64,000 bases of DNA from Torymus aiolomorphi (taxonomy: Eukaryota; Arthropoda; Insecta; Hymenoptera; Torymidae): positions 24,788,209-24,852,208 of the forward strand of contig CM070874.1 of NCBI GenBank assembly GCA_036365515.1, written 5' to 3'. Of this stretch, positions 56,992 to 64,000 are shown in pieces. Within the stretch, counting starts at the first letter, position 1. Each line of letters opens with the position of its first letter. Under the pieces are notes generated by a model that worked only from the letters and a program-made list of their open reading frames with translations, did no database searches and was not told the origin of the DNA. The position numbers were made by a program, and so were the translations under genes.

Positions 56992-57697
56992 TTATTGATT
57001 AATATTTTTGTTCATAACATGATCAATATCCTTCAACTGTAAAGATGCAAGTTCATACATCAAAATATAGGCATCATCTATTAACATATTTAAATTATTT
57101 TTTTTCAAGATTTTATGTAACTTATTAACATTATGGGTATAAAATGTGCTTGTTATAGAATGTATATCATAAAATGTAAACTGTGTATATTGTGATAATT
57201 GATTTTTTTCTTGTAATTTCTCTTTCGTATAGCTACAAATTTCATTAAATACATATTTTATATCTTTGCACGCATTTAACAGATATATTGTCTACGTTTC
57301 TAGAGATGTGTTCGGGTGGATCACCGCTATGATTTTTCTCTTGTGTTTCGTCTATCAGCTCAAAAGCTTTATCAGAAAAACTTATCATGAACCTTATGCT
57401 AAAGCTGGTACCACAAGATATTTTTTTATCAACCATTTCGTTTCCTTCAGATTCAAAGAATTCGTCAATTTTGGGAAAACTTTCTTCGAAGCAGATCCAC
57501 TCGGTATGCGTAAGTGGTATAACCGCAATATTTTGACCACTTAGACGAACAACAGGTTTGAAATCACCACAGCCAATAACATGGCTTTCTAGACCAACTG
57601 TAAGTTTCTTACAGTACGATTTATTTAATCCATACAGTATGGATAGTATTTGGCGACATTGGAACTTAGAGTTTTGATTACTATTCTGAGCAAACAT
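56992..57697 (-). pseudogene. Polinton uncharacterised protein, copy B
   Basis: The frame from 57697 reads ILYGLNKSYCKKLTVGLESH, PVVRLSGQNIAVIPLTHTEW and FSIRFMISFSDKAFELIDE, each matching a block of copy A (48473-49267). After a frameshift near 57280 it continues with EKLQEKNQLSQYTQFTFYDI and YILMYELASLQLKDIDHVMNKNI and stops at 56992. The two copies are only moderately similar, so the duplication is old or the genes are ancient paralogues within the family. It is the first gene after the right-hand repeats. Confidence 0.75.
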
Positions 57698-57834
57698 TTT
57701 TCAGTATTATCATGCTTTAGTAGGATCCAAGATTAAAATGACAGATAATTAAAGTACCCCTTTATATATAAAGTACCCATAAACACTCACACTAACAACC
57801 CTTCCTAATCTTTGAGAATGTAATAATTTCTAGA

Positions 57835-57836
57835 TT

Positions 57837-57883
<47 letters not shown>

Positions 57884-58137
57884 CGTGTGTGCGTGCGTGC
57901 GTGTGTGTGCGTGCGTGTGAGTGTGTGTGTGTGTGTGAGTGTGAGGGTATGGTGTTATGAGTGTTAATAAACCATTAAATTAATTATAGGTATAATGATT
58001 TATAAATTTTAGTATTTTTGCTTCCTCCTAGAGGAAGCTTTGTGATAGTAAAAAAAAGTTTATGAGATAACGTGTTAGAAATGTTATTTAGCAAATTTGG
58101 AATAGAAATAGACTATTTTTAGAAAATGTCCGTATGG

Positions 58138-58223
<86 letters not shown>

Positions 58224-58260
58224 TTTTAAATCATATGTGATTTTAAATCATATATGATTT
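57835..58260. repeat. TG microsatellites with dispersed-element tail
   Basis: Two (TG)n runs (57839-57945, partly TGCG; and 58139-58222) bracket a segment containing gcttcctcctagaggaagct and ttgtgatagtaaaa. That segment is the inverse of the tail of the microsatellite-bearing insertion at 22.4-24.3 kb, so the same element seems to have landed inside the Polinton. Confidence 0.8.
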
Positions 58261-58289
58261 TAAATCATATATGAAGCTATAGTTTCAAA

Positions 58290-58390
58290 TTTGAATATTG
58301 TGGCACTATGGGGCAGCCATAATACATTGACTCTTTCTGGTGGTGGGGGTTTATTATGTCTGCCCCATGGTGCCATAATATTCAAAATTT
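58290..58390. repeat. Internal extra copy of Polinton terminal hairpin
   Basis: Begins tattgtggcactatggggca and ends ctgccccatggtgccataat, with the ccaccacc/ggtggtgg stem between. It repeats the outer hairpin of the terminal repeats about 550 bp inside the right end. Confidence 0.85.
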
Positions 58391-58636
58391 GTAACTATGA
58401 TTTAAAATTTTTCTTTTACAATTCAACTTAATAATTTAAAATTTGATGAAACTATGATTTAAAATTTTTCTTTTATAATTCAACTTTTATATAATAAATG
58501 TATATGAAAAATGTTAAACAATTGAAAACAATCTTGTGATAGTATTTTAAACACACATCAATTTTTCTTATAATACCACCAACAATTTTTGTTTTTAATT
58601 GTATATTTATCTTATATAAATTGACTAAGTCAATAA

Positions 58637-58931
58637 TAGTTAATATTATAGAGTTAAATTGTAAAGTTAAATTTTAAATCATAGAGTTCAACATTATATA
58701 AATTTTAAAAGTTCAAGTTATATTTTAAATTTTGAAATCATAGAGTTAAGTTTAAATAATAATTTTAAATTTTGAAATCATAGAGTTAAGTTTAAATCAT
58801 AATTTTGAATTTTGAATATTGTGGCACCATGGGGCAGACATAATAAACCCCCACCACCAGAAAGGGTCAATGACCTCAAAGTCGGTGGTGGGGGTTTGTT
58901 GTGTCTGCCCCATGGTGTCACAATAACTACT
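58637..58931. repeat. Polinton right terminal inverted repeat
   Basis: Inverse of the left repeat; it has two instead of three of the 40 bp units and a shorter hairpin loop (tgacctcaaag). The terminal 18 bases differ from the left end by one base (tgtgacacc against tgtggcacc). Confidence 0.92.
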
Positions 58932-58937
58932 TACCGA
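58932..58937. repeat. Polinton target-site duplication, right copy
   Basis: TACCGA, the partner of 48035-48040. Confidence 0.97.
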
Positions 58938-59766
58938 ACTCAACTTTCCGGCGTGTCTGGCCTTGTATAGCTGAATTTCAAAATCTCTCTTTAAATAAAT
59001 TTTTGAATTGATCATACTCAAGTACCTCACATCCGTGTATGTACCATCAGTCTTTAGTTGATCCCTCTAATGCTTGAGAAACGATTTAAATACTTTCTCG
59101 CGCATTGATTTTCATCAATGCAATATATTTATCGAGATCATTTAAAAATTTAACTGGCCTCTCTTGATCCGTTCCCTTAAAAGATGGAATCGGAATTTTT
59201 ATCTTTGATTTTTCAAAATTTGCATGATCGTTGGCGTTACCGCCATTATTATTCATTTTGGATTTTTTTAATTCTTCTATTTGCAATTGTAATTCACTGC
59301 AACTCTCATTTAATTTCTCTAATAAGGTATCTTTAACTACAATAATTAAGTTATCGTTTTCGACGAATTCTTTAAAATCTTTTAATTTGCGACTTACGTT
59401 TTCAACTTTTGCTGTCCACGATTTCATGCTTTCCGATAAAGCTTCTAATTCGTCCTTTCTGGGGCATACCTGTAAATGCCTGCCTATTTCATTTACTTTA
59501 TCAGGATCGTTACTTATTAATTTTAAAATCCAATCTAATTTTTGATCAGTAACTTCCTGGGTTCTATACAATTCAGTCATATCATTGGTCATCGCATCAA
59601 TCAATTCATGCTGTATATGCATATATTTATGTTGTGACTCTTCCATAGATATACTATGAAGTTGTTGAAACAAAGCCAATGACCTTCTTGATTTAGCAAT
59701 TTTGAAAGATTTCAGCGTACAATAATGGTCAAGAATTTGAATTGAAGGAATACTTTGACCAATCAA
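58938..59766 (-). pseudogene. Gypsy gag, N-terminal and capsid part
   Basis: The 226-codon frame 59766-59086 has a long predicted coiled-coil region (LKSFKIAKSRRSLALFQQLH to CSELQLQIEELKKSKM), an Asn/Gly-rich linker, and the start of the capsid domain KIPIPSFKGTDQERPVKFLN. After a frameshift it continues at about 59030 with YLSMINSKIYLKRDFEIQLYK, a capsid signature, down to the Polinton junction at 58937. The rest of the capsid is at 47761-48034. Gag forms the element's particles. No 5' LTR is visible upstream of 59766. Confidence 0.75.
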
Positions 59767-59970
59767 AGATAAATGCAGAATCTAATTATTTAAATCTCTA
59801 ATAAATTTTACCGAATATAATTTTTCAAAATTATAATTATCCTAATTCAGATTGATTTTATCTGTAATAAGATCATTTATGTTACTTTATTCCAGAAATA
59901 TACTTAGAAAAATAATGTTAAATATGAAAATGTATTATAATTCATAAAATATGAATTAAAGAATAATTAT
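59767..59970. other. Junction of Gypsy leader and LINE
   Basis: AT-rich DNA. The Gypsy 5' LTR, expected here, was not identified; the 5'-truncated LINE begins in or just after this stretch. Confidence 0.4.
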
Positions 59971-61740
59971 ATGAGTTACTCTAAATTATTATGTAAAGTA
60001 ATAAAAGATGCTAAATTTAAATTTGAAAGAGATAAGATCGAAAAAAGTAGGAAAGATAATAAAAAACTATGGGAAATAATTAATAATAAGTTAGGAAAAA
60101 CAAAGAAATCGAGCAAGACAATTGATCATATATATATATGTGTGAACAGTAATAAAATTACTAATAAAGAAGACATAGCTAACTTTATGAACACTTATTT
60201 CTGTGAGGTCGGTACTAATTTAAGTAGGAATACTAATCAACAAAGAAATGTTTACATAAAACCAATTGCAAGAAATGCAATGTCAATATTTATATCCCCT
60301 ACTAGTATTGACGAAATAAGTAAAATTATTCAAGATCTTAAAGAAAAAGCAGGAGGTGTGGATGGCATAAATGCGAAATTTCTAAAAATAATTTCGCCCT
60401 TTATCTTAACATCTCTTCAACATATTTTCAATATATCAATTGAACTGGCAATATAGCCAGAAACCTTAAAAAGGGCGGAAGTAGTGCCAATACACAATGC
60501 AGGTGATAAAACTAATATTTCAAATTATAGACCTATATCTTTAATATCAAATTTTGCAAAAATTTTTGAGAAAATAATATATAATAGACTTTATGACTTT
60601 ATTAAAAAATGTAAAATATTATCAAATTCACAATATGGCTTTATTAAAGGTAAAGGAACAACTAATGCACTCAACAAAATTACGGATATTATATTCAATC
60701 ATCTAGATAACAGTAAACCATTAATAATCTCTTTTCTTGACTTATCGAAAGCTTTGACACTGTTAATCATAGAATTCTAATTGAAAAACTAGAAACTTAT
60801 GGAATACGAGGAAAACCGCTGGATTTAATGACTAGCTATCTGTCTAATAGAAATCAAATAGTTAGATTAGAAGATAAAATAAGTACTGAAAAAAGAATAG
60901 AAACGGGAGTTCCACAAGGAACACTATTAGCACCACTTTTATTTATTATATACGTTAATGATCTATTGACATATATGCAAAAAGATTCAATCCTCTCCTA
61001 CGCAGATGACACTATCATCATCTCTGGTGAAGATACGTGGTTTGATGCGCAGGAAAAAATGAACAAATCATTAGAAAATATTGCAAATTGGTTAGCATTT
61101 AATAAACTTTCATTAAATACTAGTAAAACGGTTTATATGACAATTGGTAGTTATCGTGATAGTGTACCAAAAAACATTAAAATTGTAATACAGAAACAAG
61201 AAATAAAAAGAGTGACTAATTATAAGTACCTAGGAATAATTTTCGATTACAATATGAAATGGGATATGCATATTCAGTATATCATAAATAAAATCAAATA
61301 TCTAATATTTATCTTTGCAAAAATTAAAAATCTCTTGGACATTAAATCGCTAATAACAATATATTATGCCTTCTTTCACAGTTACATAAATTATGGAATA
61401 ATAGCATGGTGTGGGGCCTACAATAATAATATAATGCGATTACAAAATATACAAACAAGAATTTTGAAACTTATATACAAAAACTCTTTCATATAAAGAA
61501 GACCTCTAAACGTAAGGGAAGTGTTTGATTTGGAAGCACTAATGTATCTCTATGAAGAACTGAAAGAATTATATTTAAAAAAGTACATCTAAACTAGGAA
61601 TAAGAGTATTCAGCAACCAAAAATAAATAAGTCTGTTAGTCAAAAAATTAGTTTCATGGTAGCGCTGAAGACCTTTAACTGTCTTCCTAATGAATTAAAA
61701 AGTTTGACCTGTAATGGTAATTTTGGGAAACATAAAAAAA
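59971..61740 (+). pseudogene. 5'-truncated LINE reverse transcriptase
   Basis: Three frames form one non-LTR reverse transcriptase. The first (59971-60456) ends in a TAG and includes GGVDGINAKFLKIISPF. The second (60484-60780) has NYRPISLISNFAKIFEKII, SQYGFIKGKGTTNAL and FLDLSKAL. After a frameshift the third (60828-61496) has GVPQGTLLAPLLFIIYVNDL, the catalytic LSYADDTIIIS, and the thumb block YKYLGIIFDYNMKWDMHI. The region between 61497 and 61740 continues with stops (VREVFDLEALMYLYEEL). Endonuclease and ORF1 are absent, as in 5'-truncated copies. The clade is Jockey- or CR1-like by motif wording. The copy ends in an A-rich stretch (about 61728-61746), which would be the 3' tail. Confidence 0.9.
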
Positions 61741-61756
61741 AGAAAAACTAATTAAT

Positions 61757-62160
61757 TATATGAGGCGTTTCACGTCAGCTCTCCAGGCGCGGCGCGCGAG
61801 CGCGAAATCATGCTGTTTTCAGCTTGTGTTTGAAGGGCTAAGATGTATCTAAAAAAATAATCCCCAAGTGATTTCAATGTATTTTTTCCTCAGCTTTTCG
61901 ATGGTGCTATTAGTTTCTCAAAATTTTTCAATTCTAACCTCAAAAAAATATAAAACGTGTTATATCTCAAAAACTATATTTTTAATATTTTTTTTGACCT
62001 GCTAGATCGAAAGAGGAGGAAATTTTACATGGATATAGCCTTTTTCTACATAGGGGTTTTTTGATTTTTTCGAGATATTATTCAAGAAATACAAGGCGCT
62101 CGGCCAGCCGCCGCACGCGGCGTGCGTCACTGCAGAGTCGCTGTGCGATCGGAGCTGCTC
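61757..62160. mobile_element. Fold-back MITE family, third copy
   Basis: Begins TATATGAGGCGTTTCACGTC directly after the LINE tail. It continues through aatttttcaattctaacctc and aaaaatataaaacgtgttat and a CpG-rich patch (62095-62160). The terminal repeat at the right is missing or diverged. Related copies lie at 25.76-26.09 and 27.64-28.17 kb. Confidence 0.7.
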
Positions 62161-62333
62161 CACTTAACATCATAACAATTTTTGTTCATAAGCTTTTAAA
62201 TATTCAAATCTTTTTAACATTTTTAGTCTTTTTTAATTTAGGAAATAAATCATAGTTAGATGCTAAAGAAGTTTTTTTAAGTTGCAGGGTCTTTTCATCT
62301 ATTGGAATAAAAGCGTGGTATTTCAAAGTACTT

Positions 62334-63660
62334 TAAGTTATGTTTTTAATCAATATAAATTGTGTTTTATGATTCAATTATCGATAATATATGAAAAATC
62401 ACTTAAATCATTAACTTTATAAGGAGAAATCAATGATTCATGGTTAGCTGACTGAATGTAAATCGGGATCTGTTATTCAGGTTATGTTCTTAACCAACAA
62501 AACTTGAGCATCTAAATTCAGTAATACATAATGTCTAAAAGAGAATGGAAAAGTAAAGTAACTTAACTCTAATTAAGAGTATGGGGTAGGCAATTATAAT
62601 TAATATTATCATAACCTACATACATTGAGGTTAGAAGTTTTTTCTTGTTCATTTCACTTTCTAAACATTATTTATTAGTATGCTTATAACTTTTATCACA
62701 CTTGAGCATTATAAACCATGAAAAATGTAAAAAAAAATGTACTCATTTATCATTAGCGCATCACTAATATTTTAGGTTATGTTTTTAATGAATATAAATT
62801 GCGTTTTCTGATTCAGTAGTCCATAATCTATGAAAAATTACTTAAATCATGTACTTTATAAGGAGAAATCAATATTCTTGGTTAGCTGATTGAATGTAAA
62901 TCGGAATCTGTTATTCAGGTTATGTTTTTAACCAACAAAACTGGCGCATCTAAATTCAGTAATACATAATGTGTAAAAGGGAATGGAAAAGTAAAGTGAA
63001 TTTACTCTTATTAAGAGTATCGGGTAAGCAATTATAATTCATATTATCATAATCTACCTACATTGAGATTAGAAGGTTTTTCTGGTTCATTTAATTTTTT
63101 AAACATTATTTATCAGTATGCCAATACCTTTTAGCATACTTGATCATTATAAACCATGAAATATGTGAAGATAACTGTACTCATTCATCATTAGCGCATC
63201 ACTGATACTTTAGGTTATGTTTTTAATGAATATAAATTGTGTTATCTGATTCAGTTGTGCATAATCTATGAAAAATTACTTAAATCATTTACTTTATAAG
63301 GAGAAATCAGTGATTCTTGGTTAGCTGACTGAATGTAAATAGGGACTTGTTTTTCAGGTTATGTTCTTAACCAACAAAACTTGCGCATTTAAATTCTGTA
63401 ATACATAATGTGTAAAAGAGAATAGAAAAGTAAAGTAAATCTTCTTAAATCTCCTTTTATTAGGACTATATAGGACGGATATAATTATAATTCATGTAAT
63501 CATAACATATCTAAATTGAGGTTAGAAGGTTATATGGTTAATTTTGAATTTTAAATATCATTTATTAGCATTCATTTTGTACACTGATAGATTACAAAAA
63601 CTAAGTATGAAAAAAATGTAATTATTAATCATTAGCTCATCACTATTATTTTAGGTTAGG
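62334..63660. repeat. Tandem array, ~440 bp unit, three copies
   Basis: Units start near 62334, 62772, 63211 and 63651 with a variant of ttaggttatgtttttaatga. Each holds tataaggagaaatcaatga, gttagctgactgaatgtaaa and gaatggaaaagtaaagt in the same order, with about 10% differences. The fourth copy is cut short after about 60 bp. It looks like satellite DNA or a locally duplicated non-coding unit. Confidence 0.92.
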
Positions 63661-64000
63661 TTTTTAATTAACATTAATTGTGTTATCTAATTCAGCGCTC
63701 CGTAATCTCTGAAAAATGACTTTAAACATTTGATATATAGTATTAAGTCGTGTACTCCAATCAATTAAAGAAGTTTTTTTAGAAAATTGACACTTTAACA
63801 CCGTGTTTTCCAGGTTATAATGTTGTAATATCTTTTTCCGTATAGTTTTCCTATATTCGGCAATTCTTAATCTTGAAGCTCCAGCAAGATTCATTGAGTA
63901 TGGATATTCCTATCGCAAGTTATACGATTTTGAAAAAGAAAAAGTCGGTTTTGCCCAATGTGCGGCGGGGCTTATCTACTCCCTAAAGGCTCCGAATTCG
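63661..64000. other. No gene recognised
   Basis: Sequence after the end of the tandem array. A 76-codon minus-strand frame (63894-63664) has no recognised domain. Confidence 0.4.

Larger units (their letters stand above)
48041..58931. mobile_element. Polinton/Maverick element, 10,891 bp
   Basis: Begins AGTAGTTATTGTGGCACC and ends with its near inverse (58931), flanked by TACCGA on both sides, and has long terminal inverted repeats. All recognised genes are on the minus strand: packaging ATPase, PLA2-domain protein, rve integrase, penton, pVI-like, major capsid, adenain-type protease and others. This is the virion module plus integrase of Polintons (adintovirus-like elements), which may form particles. 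The protein-primed family-B DNA polymerase, normally over 1,000 residues in elements of 15-20 kb, is absent. It lies inside the gag gene of a Gypsy element. Several genes are broken, so this copy is a defective fossil or depends on a helper. Confidence 0.97.

Noticed and set aside
48041..58931. Family-B DNA polymerase gene
   Set aside because: No long open frame, nor any fragment resembling polymerase motifs, was found on either strand between the ends of the Polinton.

Overview
The window reads as nuclear DNA of an arthropod, most likely an insect. It is AT-rich, full of (AC)n/(TG)n microsatellites, and its coding potential belongs almost entirely to eukaryotic transposable elements: Copia, Gypsy, Polinton/Maverick, non-LTR elements and several DNA transposons typical of insect genomes. 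No intact host gene was recognised. The only cellular-gene trace is a RAD51-like fragment near position 1.0-1.2 kb. Species and order cannot be fixed from the sequence; Hymenoptera is a guess.

Layout. 0-10.4 kb: direct repeats, a RAD51 fragment, an LTR- or promoter-like GC-rich block (3.7-4.4 kb), a 2.15 kb fold-back element with about 555 bp arms and a smaller MITE inside it (5.18-7.33 kb), and a near-perfect palindrome (8.59-8.94 kb). 10.4-16 kb: a microsatellite-associated repeat, an internally deleted R1-type LINE, a second LINE fragment, and an envelope (F/Env-like) gene remnant on the minus strand cut by an 815 bp palindromic MITE. 16-22 kb: mostly unassigned AT-rich DNA with two small MITEs. 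22-25.6 kb: a decayed transposase-like gene split by a microsatellite-bearing insertion. 26.2-32 kb: a Copia element (minus strand) with paired 314 bp LTRs and a MITE inside its reverse transcriptase.

33-60 kb is a nested stack. A minus-strand Gypsy element (gag at 59.7 kb, integrase at 33-34 kb) has been split twice. First, a 10,891 bp Polinton/Maverick (48041-58931) has inserted with an exact 6 bp target duplication TACCGA. Second, a 12,206 bp CACTA-like DNA transposon (34462-46667) with CACAG termini has inserted with a TA duplication; its position restores the Gypsy RNase H frame when removed. The CACTA-like element carries a spliced multi-exon gene and a transposase-like gene. Each has in turn been hit by a further insertion; one of these carries a tRNA-like Pol III head and is flanked by 13 bp direct repeats.

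The Polinton carries, on the minus strand, a packaging ATPase, a PLA2-domain protein, an rve integrase with chromodomain, penton, pVI-like and double-jelly-roll major capsid proteins, an adenain-type protease and several uncharacterised genes in tightly packed order. It has no family-B DNA polymerase, and homologous copies of one unknown gene lie near both ends. Integrase, penton, protease and PLA2 frames are open, while ATPase, MCP, the pVI-like protein and others carry single frameshifts or in-frame TGA stops.

60-64 kb: a 5'-truncated LINE, a third copy of a fold-back MITE family, and a tandem array with a unit of about 440 bp.
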